Assembly: GCF_031143425.1 (NCBI RefSeq) | Contig: NC_090451.1 | Span: 355,330,339 to 355,394,338 of the forward strand | Length of the DNA stretch: 64,000 nucleotides | DNA from: Pleurodeles waltl | Taxonomy: Eukaryota; Chordata; Amphibia; Caudata; Salamandridae | Direction: 5' to 3' | In this document: positions 22,494 to 33,242 of the stretch, in pieces | Layout of the letters: the number at the start of each line of letters is the position of its first letter | Numbering within the stretch: position 1 is the stretch's first letter | Translations under genes and position numbers: made by a program | The notes under the pieces: model-generated | Database searches by the model: none | Seen by the model: the letters and a program-made list of their open reading frames with translations, nothing else | What the model was told of the DNA's origin: nothing

Positions 22494-24022
22494 CACAGTA
22501 CAAACTTCAGCTCTTCAAACAAATATTGGAAAAGTCTCAAACATGTAAAGACGTAGTACTATGTCTAGTTAACGTTTTTTGCCAGCAGTTCAACAAAAGT
22601 CCTTATTTTCTCCTCTTCATGCCAGAAGTCCAAAACTCATATGAAGTTGTGAGTGATTTGTTTAATCTCATGCCATCATATAGCCTACAGATGATTGTTA
22701 TGCAACATCAATGATGTATTTATACTGCTGCAGTCTTTTATGGTTTTATGTGCTATACCAAATAAAGAATGATCATGATGATTCAGCCATACAAAATACA
22801 GATGATTCAGCTGACATGTTTTGCCCAACACTGGAATTTAAGGCAGATCATGTACTGACAATAACAGATTAAAAAGGGGGGGGAGAAGAACACAATTACT
22901 ATGCCAGTACAATAGTATTCATATATATTGTATTCTATTAATGCGTCCCTTAACCATTGTATGAGTACTCCGTGTTGTTAAAAAAAATAAGGACTTTTGC
23001 TTGACTGCTGGCAAAAAACATGTTAACTGGCCATACTACAATATGGCTTTACATGTATGAGTGTGCTCCAATGTTTATGTTCGATAGATGAATGCAGTAG
23101 TTGCCATATACAGTATGGTACCTTGCTTAGTGACATGACAATGGATGTCTATATTGTATGAGCACCAATATTTGATTAAATTAGACAATATTTCATGGGT
23201 GAGGATGTGCAACATCATTACCACATTTGCCTAGTTTTCTTTTAGTATGACAAAACAAATTAAACTACCTGAACACTGCTGACTTCTACGCCATGATACA
23301 GCCTAAAATATTTATTTATTTATTTAATATCAATTGAACACACTTTATACAGAGAAACAGAAAAGCTCTACTACAGAGCCAAATTAATCACACAGAACTG
23401 AAAGTTAATGTTACCAACTTTAAGTAACTGTTTGATCACAGAATGATTAGTGCTACTCTTCAGTTTCTATGTAAATATATTTTCAGCCACTGCATTATGC
23501 TGGTGTATAACATGGGTTTTATTTGATAGGCACTCATGACCATATTTAGATGCATACTTGTACATCACTGACATACGAGGATGAATGTTATGGACACCAC
23601 TGTCCAATTAAAAGTTGTTTCGGTTATTGCCGTTAGCAGAGACTGCCACTGCCCAACAGCATTAAAGTGGTTGGTTTTATGGCACTATGGACTGCCCAAT
23701 AGGTTCTCTAGGACTGGTTGTGCCTTGCAGTTCAGCTGTGACCAAACAGATATGTGCTTTTGGGCATATTAGAAATGCAAAAAGCTTACTTTCACCTTCC
23801 ATTAAATATGGGAAGTAGTGAAAAGACTAACAGTCCACCCAACTAGAAAACTATTATTTTCTGGCTGGCCCTCTCCTCTGAGTCACTTAAACAAATTGAG
23901 CTTCTATTCTGGAAATGATTGTGGGTCTTTAAAAGAAACGTTCCTTAATTACAATGGAAAAAAGGGCCGTTTAACAATATAAGTTGTACTCTTAAGTTAA
24001 TATAATAATTTTATAAACTCAC
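22494..24022. other. Presumed intron sequence, no feature recognised
   Basis: AT-rich, with a TATTTATTTATTTAAT run near 23310. The open frame at 23581-23772 shows no family motif. It directly follows exon candidate A on the minus strand. Confidence 0.4.
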
Positions 24023-24108
24023 CGTTACATCCGGTGTTGTTACATAGAGATAGACGCTGTGTTTATTTTCCTCCATTGAGCATAACTTCACCTCTGTGTG
24101 TTTAGACA
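24023..24108 (-). CDS. Candidate host exon A (Tudor-like domain strand)
   Basis: On the minus strand the acceptor ATATTTTTTCAG ends at 24109 and the donor GTGAGT starts at 24022, giving an 86-nt exon. Two nucleotides complete a split codon, then 28 codons are open: SKHTEVKLCSMEENKHS, then VYLYVTTPDVT. The other two frames contain stops. The donor leaves phase 0, which fits the phase-0 start of exon candidate B at 3103. The alternating hydrophobic VYLYV next to a basic/acidic turn, followed in exon B by VNDDLV-KNFA, looks like the last strand and helix of an extended Tudor domain. It was missed by ORF-length criteria because it is so short. Upstream exons, which must end in phase 1, were not found in the rest of the window. 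Confidence 0.5.
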
Positions 24109-24911
24109 CTGAAAAAATATTTAGAGACACATATATGCAAACAAATATAACAAATTTGAGCAACAATTAGAAATAATGTTGAAAAATAAAACACAATTTA
24201 TTCGTATTTAAAGGTGTTACAGAACTACGTCATAAGTTGTTTAAAAATATGCTTGTTAACTATTGGCACTTAAACTTAATACTACGAGGAAACCAAAAGG
24301 CTTGCTTTTTTGCTGAAGCCCTTCTTGAATTTTTATTCACATATAGGTTAACAGAATTTCAAGTACCGTGCTCGATTTGCCATTTTATGGTAGTTTCTTG
24401 ATGTTACAAAATATTGCTTTCAGTGAAGCACAATGCAGCCTAATATTACCAGGGAGGCAATTATAAGGATGCTCAAAGAGGCTTGCTGTACTTACATTTT
24501 TGTTTGTTACATATGGTCATTTTAAACTTCAAATTCAACATAGTGTTTTAGCAGTGAACTCTAAGTTCAGAAATGCTGCTCTCCTCTTTGGCCTTCCACA
24601 TGTTTATCCTTGAACAATTTTTAATTATTTTTTTTAACTCTGTTTTTATCGATTTTAAGAAACATAACCATCAAAAACGTTACAGTGCAGTGCGTATCCA
24701 TTCAAAGGATAATAGAATCTTTATTTTATGTACCTGTTAATCAGATTCCCATAGGACGAGGCAGACACAGTCATGAATAAGAATCTGTAATACCCACTGC
24801 AATAGAAATTACACTGCACCCGTCCACCCAAGAAAGATCTACCTGAGACCAAATCTTACATGTCGTAAGAATCATGTAGACACAACCTCACCACTGTTGG
24901 TCGTCACTCCT
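24109..24911. other. Spacer, with possible 3' UTR end of L1 no. 2
   Basis: On the minus strand the 200 bp just beyond the piggyBac-type element run to ACATAAAATAAAGATTC (about 24735-24715), a plausible polyadenylation signal for the L1 interrupted by that element. Below 24700 the sequence is featureless and AT-rich. Confidence 0.4.
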
Positions 24912-25973
24912 TTAACCCCTTTGCAGCCAGGGCTTTTCCCCTCTTGTGCCGAGCCTTTTTTTTGGCTATTTGGGGCAGTTCGCGCATAGGCCCTCATAAC
25001 TTTTTCTCCACATAAGCTACCCATGCCAAATTTACGTCCTTTTTTCCAACATCCTAGGGATTCTAGAGGTACCCAGACTTTGTGTGTTTCCATGAAGGAG
25101 ACCAAGAAATTAGTCAAAATACAACAAAAACTTTGTTTTAAAAAAATTAAAAAAATGGGAAAAAGGGCTGCAGAAGAAGGCTTGTGTTTTTCCCCTGAAA
25201 ATGGAATCAACAAAGGGTTTGCGGTGGTAAAATCACCATCTTCCCAGCTTTCAGGAACAGGCAGACTTGAATTAGAAAACACAATTTTGACATTTTACTG
25301 GGACATACCCCATTTTTACTTTTTTTGTGCTTTCAGCCTCCTTCCAGTTAGTGACAAATGGGTGAGAAACCAATGCTGGATCTCAGAAAGCTAAACCTTT
25401 CTGAAATGTAGAAAAAATTCTGAATTCAGCAAGGGGTCATTTGTGTAGATCCTACAAGTGTTTCCTACTGAAAATAACAGCTGAAATAAAAGAATATTGA
25501 AATTGAGGTGAAAAAACCCAGCAATTTTTCTCCACATTTTACTCTAACTTTTTCCTGCGATGTCAGATTTTTTAAAGCAATGTACCGTTACGTAAGCGGG
25601 ACTCTTCTGGTTGCGGGGATATATAGAGCTTTGTAGGTTCATCAAGAACCCTACGTACCCAGAACCAACAAATGAGCTGCACCTTGCAATGGGTTTTCAT
25701 TCTATACTGGGTATACAGCAATTCATTTGCTGAAATATAAAAAAGTGAAAAATAGTTATCAAGAAAACCTTTATATTTCCAAAATGGCCACAAGATAAGG
25801 TGTTGAGAAGCAGTGGTTATTTGCACATCTCTGAATTCCGGGGTGCCCATACTAGCATGTGAATTACAGGGCATTTCTCAAATAGACCTCTTTTTTACAC
25901 AATCTCTTACATTTGGAAGGAAAAAGTGTAGAGAAAGACAAGGGGCAATAACACTTGTTTTGCTATTCTGTGT

Positions 25974-26700
25974 CCCCCCAAGTCTCCCGATAAAAATGGT
26001 ATCTCACTTGTGTGGGTAGGCCTAGCGCCCGCAAAAGGAAATGCCCTAAAACACAATGTGGACACACCACATTTTCCTAAAGAAAACAGAGGTGTTTTTT
26101 GCAGAGTGCCTACCTGTGGATTTTGGCCTCTAGTTCAGCCGGCACCTAGGGAAACCTAGCAAACCTGTACAGTTTTTTAAAACTAGACACCTAGGGGAAT
26201 CCAAGATGGGGTGACTTGTGGGGCTCGGACCAGGTTCTGTTACCCAGAATCCTTTGCAAACCTCAAAATTGTGCCAAAAAAACACTGTTTCCCTCTCATT
26301 TCGGTGACAGAAAGTTCTGGAATCAGAGAGGAGCCACAAATTTCCTCCCACCCAGCATTCCCCCCAAGTCTCCTGGTAAAAATGGTACCTCACTTTTGAG
26401 GGTAGCCCTACTGCCTGCGAAAGGGAATACCCCAAAACACTATCTGGACACATCAAAATTATCAAATACAAAACTACCAGCTTTTGCTGGGGGGTAGGGG
26501 GCACCTGCGTGTTTGGTCCTGGGCTCAGCAGCCACCTTGGGAAACCTACCAAACCCAGACATTTCTGAAAACTAGACACCCGAGGGAGTCCAGTGAGGTG
26601 TGACTTGCGTGGATCCCCAATGTTTTCAAATTTCATAACCACCCAAAGTTCCCCTCAGTCTCCTGGTAAAAATGATACATCATCTGTGTAGGTGGGTCAA
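25974..26700. repeat. Degenerate tandem repeat (about 300-385 bp units) inside the piggyBac-type element
   Basis: Three copies of a block beginning CCCCAAGTCTCC(C/T)GRTAAAA start near 25974, 26361 and 26650. The first two continue in register through 'ACTAGACACC', 'GGGAAACCTA' and the adjacent 'GTGACTTG' segments. Confidence 0.75.
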
Positions 26701-27329
26701 GTGCTTGTGACAGGGAAGAGCCAAAACATGTTGAAATTGAGGGGAAACCAAAGCTGGTCCAAAAGGGTAGTTTGAGAAAAAAAAAAAAAATTTTTAGGCT
26801 AAGTGCAGCAGAATTTTTATCGGTATAGATGAGACAATGCTGGGTGGTAGGAATTTTGTGGATTCCTGCAAATTCTGGAAGGTTCCATCGCAAAAATGTG
26901 GGGAAAATGTGTGATTTCCAGCAAAGTTGGAGGTTTGCAGGGCATTGTGGGTAAGAAAATGGTGCGGGTGCATGTGAAACACACCACCCTGGAATCACCC
27001 AGATGTTTAGTTTTCAGATGTGTCTAGGTCTTGTGGATTTTTCTACATGGCAGCATCCCAAAGTCAAAAAAGTGCAGGCCTCACCACTCCAAGTGGGACA
27101 ATTTTAAGAGTTAGCCAAACTCTCATGGCCCAAATGTAATACCAAAACCCCAAATAATCAAATGTCTTCTTGCTTGCTGTTGGGTAAGATGTTTTAGACT
27201 GTGGGGGAGAGCTGAAAGACTGTTACCCCCTTCAGTTGGGGTGGGGGCATAACCAGGCCCATACTGGTTAACCAGGCCCATACTGGTTGGTAGCCACCAC
27301 CCCACTTTTTTTGTTTGTTTTTTAATTCC

Positions 27330-28480
27330 CTGGCATCTAGTAGACTTTCTGCCCTGCTGGGGTGTAAATCAGCGGTAATTGCCTCATCTGCCCACTGGTG
27401 GGCAAGAACAGCTTTGGCCCCATTTATTTGGGGTTGGGGTATGGCCATACCCCACACCCTCTTATTTTGTAAAAAAAAAAAAAAAAAAAAAAAAAGAAAA
27501 ATTCCCTGGTGGGCAGATGTGCCTTCCAAAAATAGGCCAATCTGCCCCCAAGGGGGGCAGATATGGCCAGCAGGAATATGCCCCCATGGGGAGCGACCCT
27601 TACCCAAGGGGCTGCCCCCCCAAAGAAAGAACACACCTACACACACCAATCCTCGGTGCCTAAGTGTTTTCTGCCCCCCCTCTTCCCCCCGGGGCAGCTC
27701 GGCCTAATAGAAATACGCTGATCTGCCCCCAACGGGAGCAGAAATGGGCAAAAATAGCCCCCCCCCCCTTTCTCCGGGTCGCTCCCCACCACTAAATAAC
27801 AAAACAAAAACGATCTCTGGTGCCTAGAGGTTTATTTGCGCCTAACGGGTCACTCCCCTTGCGTGAAATGGCCGCAAAAAAAAAATACAAAAAATAAACT
27901 GTGCCTAGTGGTTTCTCTCCCCCCCCCAAAAAAAATCGGCTTATCTGCCCCCAAGGGGGACAGAAATGGTCTAAATACAATTTGCCCCCCAGGGGAGCGA
28001 CCCTTGCCTAAGGGGGCATGCCCCACCTCTAAAAAACACAAAAACAAAAAAAAAAGATCCCTGGCGCCTATAGGTTTCTGCCCCGCCTGAGGGCAGATCA
28101 GCCTAAGAAGAATAGGCCGATCTGCCCTGGGGGGCAGAAATGGCCTAAAATAATCCCCCCCCCCCTCCCCGCAGGGAGCGACGCTTGCCTAAGGGGTCGC
28201 TCCCCTTGCGTGAAAGTGGTGCAAAAAAAAGAAATCCCCAGTATCTAGTGGTATCTGCCCCCTTTGGGGGCAGATTGGCCTAACAAAAATCGGCCAATCT
28301 GCTCCAAGGGGGGGCAGAAATGGTCCAAATACAATTTGCCCCCTGGGGTATGACCCTTGCCTAAGGGGTCGCTCCCAAACTCTAAAAAAACAAAAAGTAA
28401 AAAATAAAATGATCCCTGGTGTCTAGTGGTTTCTGCACTCCCTGAGGGCAGATCTGCCTAATAACAATAGGCGGGGGGGG
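27330..28480. repeat. Palindrome-bearing tandem array (174-222-bp units, five copies)
   Basis: The motif GCAGAAATGG or a one-base variant recurs at 27557, 27738, 27960, 28134 and 28314. Each unit carries self-complementary cores such as CTGCCCCCAAGGGGGGCAG and GGCAGAT...ATCTGCC, plus TTGCCTAAGGGG and long A runs. Unit boundaries drift, and unit 3 is about 40 bp longer. Strong cruciform or RNA-hairpin potential is evident. Confidence 0.8.
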
Positions 28481-28529
28481 CATAAAAGGCCTTGATTGCT
28501 TTACGATCCGGCTTCTGAAATACTCAAGA

Positions 28530-28699
28530 CTTCAAAGGGAAGGAAATTCCCTTCCTTCCCTTTCAAGCCTCTCAGGACCCCATCACATGATCGGAAGAGA
28601 AGTGCAAAGCATTTCTCTTCCGATTGCGCTGGAAGATGGGGAAGTGGCCTCTGATGAAGCCCACAGAGGGAGCGCCGAGGACGTAATGGTTACGTCCTC
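28530..28699. repeat. Three consecutive subterminal hairpins of the piggyBac-type element
   Basis: Hairpin 1 pairs 28530-28545 with 28552-28567 (15 of 16). Hairpin 2 pairs 28590-28601 (ATCGGAAGAGAA) with 28613-28624, perfectly. Hairpin 3 pairs 28677-28686 (GAGGACGTAA) with 28690-28699, perfectly, with a 3-base loop. They lie within 230 bp of the right terminus. Confidence 0.85.
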
Positions 28700-28786
28700 A
28701 GCACAGGAGCACTGTGCCGGTGGACGTAACCAGTACGTCCCTGGCACAGAAGGGGTTAAATAAGACAAAGAGCATTCCATCAGTCA

Positions 28787-31700
28787 TCCTCATCCGTGCT
28801 CCCCTCTGTACTTAACTCCTCCCCACCGGAGAACAGATCCAGTAATGTCCCGCGTGCATTCACATCCGTAAGTGCCCTCTCCCCCTTCCGCGACATGTGC
28901 AAATGTTGTTCTTCGGCATAACCCCATTCCACAAAGTCTCGAATCCAGCAAGAGTCTGAAGGGCACTAGGAGCTCTTCCAACCAATGGCCAATCTGCGTT
29001 TGGCCAACACTAAGGCCAGTTGTGTGAGTTTGTATGGGATATTCCTACCCTGTGGCCTCCTCACCACTCCTAGAAGGCATGTCACAGGCAATACATCTAG
29101 CCCTTGTCCCGTTACCTCCTCCACCCTACCTACTGCCAGAATTGGTGCACCATCTGACAGGACCAGACCAAAGAAGAAAAGAAGCATCCAACAGGCCACA
29201 CATAGGACAACTCCCCCCCCTTGTTGGGTCAATCTTATTGAGCCCAGCAGGTGTGATGTACGTTCTGTGCACAAAGTTAAAATGTAATAGTTTGAACCTG
29301 TGACTGCAGGACACCGCACACACTAGCAATAATGCCACTGCCCAGTCCGCATCCTCCAGAGATTCTCCAAAATCACGCTCCCATGCCCGGCGCGCAACAC
29401 TCGTAGGACCCGGTTAATCCTCCCGAAGGGCCTTATAAAGTACTCAGATGGGTCTCATCGCCCCAATTCAATAGTCCAATCAACACAGACGATGCCTTAG
29501 GGGCCAGCGGAAACCCACATCAGATCTCCTTAGCTACACTCCATTTTGGCATATTGCAAGAACTGACCTGGGCCCAGTCCAAACGTATCCCTAGCATCCG
29601 GGAATGAGATAACCTCTCCATTGGGGTATAAGTCTCCGACCACTTCATATCTTCCCCATCTCCAGCCTTCCATTGACATTAGGGTATCTATATCCCTGAA
29701 GGGGGCTAAATCCCAGATCTTTAACTCTCTAGCAAACTGGGCACATTTGAGAACCTTCTTGACTACCTGCTCCCATATCCAGGCAGTAGTTCTAATCAGA
29801 TATGGTACATCTGCTTCAGACTGGCCACCCGACATCTGTAGAGTCACTAGCGTCTTCCCACCCAACAATCCTACAAACAATTTCTTCTCCCAGTTGTCCG
29901 AGTCATTCATCCACTTTGCAACATGCTGTAGGTGCGCTGCATAGTAGTAATATCTAATGTTAGGGATTGCCAATCCTACCTCCTCCAATTTCCTCTGCAT
30001 TGTCGACAATGCCACCCTACTATGCAGCCCAGCCCACAGCAACGAAATCAGAAAGCTGTCCAGTCGATTAAAAAGTTGAGCAGGCAGCGGAACAGTGAGT
30101 TCTGAACCAGATAAAGACACCTTGGCAAAAATACCATCTTGGCTACAGCCGCTCTCCCCATGACAGAGAGGTAGTCTTCCAGAATAGTACTGAACGCTCA
30201 AGTCTGGACACTACTCCTTCCACACTGTGTTTTTCATGGGCTGTCACAGTTTGAGTTACCCAAATACCCAGATATCTAAAGCTTTCAAGCTCCCATCAGA
30301 GCCCAACCCTGAGTAGCCCCTCCTGGGGGGCACCACAGAGAGAACCCAACGGGTACAGGAGTGACTTCTTCCTATTCACTCAAAGACTGGACACAGTTCC
30401 AAAAGCCTCCAACAGCTGCAACAGTGCAAACGACAAGTAGCTCCCCCCCTAAGCCTTGAAACCCTAACAGGTGATTAGTGCGCTCTATAAATCCTTGATT
30501 AATTGACTGATTGAAGCACCGAAACACCGGGTTCACAAAAATACACCAGCGTATCATCTGCATATAGAGAGACACTATGTGTGGCCTGCCCCACTCGTAT
30601 ACCCCAGGGCTCCAGCTCCTCCCAGATCCAAATAGCAACGTGGCTCCACAGCTCATGCAAAAAGAAGCAGAGAAAGGGACTGCCCTGCCTCATTCCCCTG
30701 TCAATCTCCCAGGCTTCTGAGCGCTCTCCCCCCACACTCAAACACGCACAACGGGGGCAGCATATAGCAGCTGCACCCACGCACAAAATTGTGGGCCAAA
30801 CCCCAGACCCTGCAGCATAGCTAGCAGATAGCCCCATTCCATCATGTCAAAGGCCTTCTCCAGGTCCAATGATACCAGAGTTAGCTCATCTTTCCCACCC
30901 AGAGTCTCATGCAGCACATGTGCCAAGCGAAGTAAATTATAGGTTGTGCTACGACCCAGAATGAAACTACATTGATCTTCATGCACCAAGCTCCGAATCA
31001 CTCCTCGAAGCCTGGTGGCCAATATTTTGCAAAGAATCTTCACATCACTATTCAACATAGTAAGCAGGCTGTAGGAGGAGGGATCACCAGGATCCCCCCA
31101 GGTTTAAGCATCAAACAAACAATGCACTGGTGCATGGTTTCGGGCAGGATGCCACGCTGTTGCGTCTCTTTGAACACCGCCAACAATTTCTCCCACAGAA
31201 GTAGGGGGAATGACTGATATAGCTCAATCGGGAACCAGTCACCCCGGCGTCTTAGATTTTCATCGTCTCCACCGCCTCGCTCACCTCCTCTACTGTTATT
31301 GCTTTCTCTAGAGCCTCCCTACATTCCAGCTCCAAGTGCGGCAGCCGCATGAGCTGTAGAAATCCTGCCAACTCCTCTGGGATTACCGCACCAGCCTGTG
31401 ATACTCTCTGCAGATACTCCACCAATACCCTAAGTAAATCCTTGCACTTGGTAACCATCTAATCTTAGGGATTCCTAATATCCAATTCCGGGGGGGGGGG
31501 GATTCTCCACTTCTCTTTTTAGGATCCACGCCGATAATTAGCCTGATTATTCCTCCTTACCTATGCAAGTGCTGTCTATATGCTCAAAGTGTTACCTTGC
31601 TTAATGTGTCCCAATAGTTATTCACCATTTTGTACAGCCAAAGCTGTTCCCTCTCAGCCTCATGTGTAAGTGGTGTCTGACACTGCAACTCCGCCAACTT

Positions 31701-32032
31701 GTCCCCTCACTCAGTAAGTTCTTGCTCCATTTGTTTACGCACCCCACATGCGGTACCAATGCACACCCCCTCACAACTGCCTTCAATGCTTCCCATTCCG
31801 TACCTCTAGAGTCCGTAGTGGACCAATTTAGGTCCAAATAGTCCTTGATAACCACTGCAACCTTATCACGACACTCAGTGTCTTCCAGAAAGCCCACAGG
31901 CATCCTCCAACTACGTGTTAGCTCAGTATTATCAGATCCCCACCGCAGCTGCATCATCACAGGTGCATGATCAGATAGATACCTGTCCAGATGACAAACA
32001 TCCATAATCTGTGAGGAGTCCAGGCAACCCAA
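28787..32032 (-). pseudogene. L1 no. 2 ORF2, N-terminally deleted and frameshifted
   Basis: Minus-strand pieces in order: 32032-31622, endonuclease C-terminus (YLSDHAPVMMQL, WRMPVGFLED, W-ALKAVVRG); 31458-31252, linker to RT (REALEKAITVEEVSEAVETM); 31058-30738, RT with LATRLRGVIRSLVHEDQCSF and LVSLDLEKAFDMMEW; 30837-30499, RQGSPFL and YADD (30564-30553). After the short insertion comes a LLQLLEAFGTVSSL segment near 30420. 30201-29530 holds LISLLWAGLHSRVALSTMQ with GLAIPNIRYYYYAAHL. 29319-28966 contains the C-terminal LTQLALVLAKRRLAIGW, and the frame ends near 28787 about 30 bases before the piggyBac-type insertion. At least eight frame changes or stops are needed, so it is not functional. Confidence 0.85.
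30441..30514 (+). mobile_element. Short L2-like LINE 3' tail inserted in L1 no. 2 RT
   Basis: AGCCTTGAAACCCTAACAGG followed by TGATTAGTGCGCTCTATAAAT matches the 3' UTR of the L2-like fragment at 4085-4135 in the opposite orientation. It ends in a TTGATTAATTGACTGATTGA microsatellite-like tail. It interrupts the L1 frame just after YADD, between GVSVL and ALLQLLEAFG. Diverged AGTGC..AAACGAC and AGCACCGAAACAC flanks may be the target duplication. Confidence 0.6.
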
Positions 32033-32094
32033 GAGAAACCAATGAAGCCTATTATGTGTGTTGTGTGTCTTAGAGGGACATGTATACTCCCTGC

Positions 32095-32255
32095 CATTTG
32101 GATAGCATACCCTCTGCTACCTTGACCTTCTCAAAGACCTTCCTGGGATCCACCCGAAGGAGACTGAACTCCACTGCCACAGTCACTATTTTTCCATCGA
32201 GGGTCACCCTAGAGCCCTGCATAGCTGCAAGAAGCTACGCCAGCGAAGGCTCACC
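32095..32255 (-). pseudogene. L1 no. 2 ORF1 N-terminal scrap (coiled-coil start)
   Basis: The minus strand reads AGSRVTLDGKIVTVAVEFSL followed by LRVDPRKVFEKVKVAE. It aligns with the AIQGSRVAL-SKI segment opening ORF1 of L1 no. 3 at about 40140. The RRM and C-terminal domains that should follow are missing; the next recognisable sequence is the ORF2 endonuclease. Confidence 0.6.
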
Positions 32256-32259
32256 AGTG

Positions 32260-33242
32260 GTCACAGGTGCACCCAGAGAATCCTCAGGCCCCACAGATTG
32301 TGTCTGGCACTGCGGCAGCGGCACCGGTGTGGTGTACTGTTCAATGGTATTCCCCTGCAATGCCGCCGACTGTTGGTGCCGTCCCATACCTCAGCCGGCA
32401 AGGGACCACACAGCATCTGCACAAGTAACCCAGACGGGGAGCAGAAGCAACTGACAAACGCAGCACCACTCAAAGTAGCAGGAGTAGTCGCTAGGCTGTG
32501 CACCGCGCCAGCCACATGTTATCATAGATAGGCAGCCCTGGGGTCAGTGCGTGCGTTCTACCCCTGGAGTCCCAAGCAGCATGTCCCATGCAGCTGTACC
32601 AGGCAGGCCCACACCTGGGATACAAGCCCTTCACTGGCCAGCCAAGTCACCACTTTTCAGAGTCCGAAGCCCAACTATGCCGGCAGCACCACAGATTGTC
32701 CAGGAGCTACAAGCTCCTCCTTCACTGCCCCCACTCAGCAGATCCAAAGTTTGTTGCCAGGCCCCCTCTCCTCACCATGCACCAGAACTGACAGGTAGGT
32801 CCAGTCACGGCCCTCTGCAGGTGCTGGACTCCACAGGCCTACTCCAACGCCAGGCCGCAGCACCTCAGCAGCCAGATCCGCCCACCCTGTGGCACCGCAA
32901 TCCCATCAGGCAAGCCCATCTGGGATTCCTCCACTGGGGGGAGGGGCAATCACCCCCACCATGCCGGTTCAAGAGCGGCACGCCTGATGGGGCTGCCGCA
33001 CGCACACCTCCTTCTCCCGTGGCCCAGCAACTTCCGGCCAATTTGTTCGGCACACAAACCGCAGATCAAAGCCCCTAACCAGCCACCAAAGAGCATCCGC
33101 AAGGTCCTGACACCTTTCCCAGTCGTGGGGAGGAAATCTACAATCACAGGCACCCCAGGATAAATCTAGGATTAGGCTGGGGAGCGGAAACTCACTCGGA
33201 GCGCGTCCCGCCCGCAATCTTGCATGGCCACGCCCCCTCCAT
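32260..33242 (-). promoter_or_regulatory. L1 no. 2 5' UTR
   Basis: GC-rich, with no motif-bearing frame. The minus-strand start GGCGTGG ... CAAGAT ... GCGGGCG resembles the YY1-containing start of L1 no. 1, with the YY1 core degraded. Confidence 0.5.

Larger units (their letters stand above)
24916..28755. mobile_element. piggyBac-type non-autonomous element (3840 bp)
   Basis: Both ends abut TTAA (24912-24915 and 28756-28759), the duplicated target of piggyBac transposons. The terminal inverted repeats are CCCCTTTGCAGCCAGGG (24916-24932) and, from the right end, CCCCTTCTGTGCCAGGG (28739-28755 reversed), 13/17 identical. No transposase domain (DDD/DDE or cysteine-rich tail) is visible; long frames in it read as noise over repeats. 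The interior is two repeat arrays and a run of hairpins, listed separately. It is far larger than typical MITEs. It interrupts the 3' UTR of L1 no. 2, so it is younger than that L1. Confidence 0.8.
24700..33242 (-). mobile_element. L1 no. 2, internally deleted and interrupted
   Basis: The minus-strand 5' end near 33242 (GGGGGCGTGGCCATGCAAGA, then TTGCGGGCGGG) resembles the start of L1 no. 1. A GC-rich 5' UTR, an ORF1 N-terminal scrap (32255-32095), the ORF2 endonuclease C-terminus onward (32032-28787) and a 3' UTR follow. ORF1's RRM and C-terminal parts and the endonuclease N-terminus are absent, so one internal deletion joins ORF1 to mid-ORF2 near 32060. A TTAA-flanked piggyBac-type element lies in the 3' UTR and a 74-bp L2-like tail in the RT. 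No target duplication was identified, so the outer limits are approximate. Confidence 0.65.

Noticed and set aside
26130..26642. 170-codon minus-strand open frame
   Set aside because: It overlies the tandem array of the piggyBac-type element and repeats with it; no transposase motifs are present.
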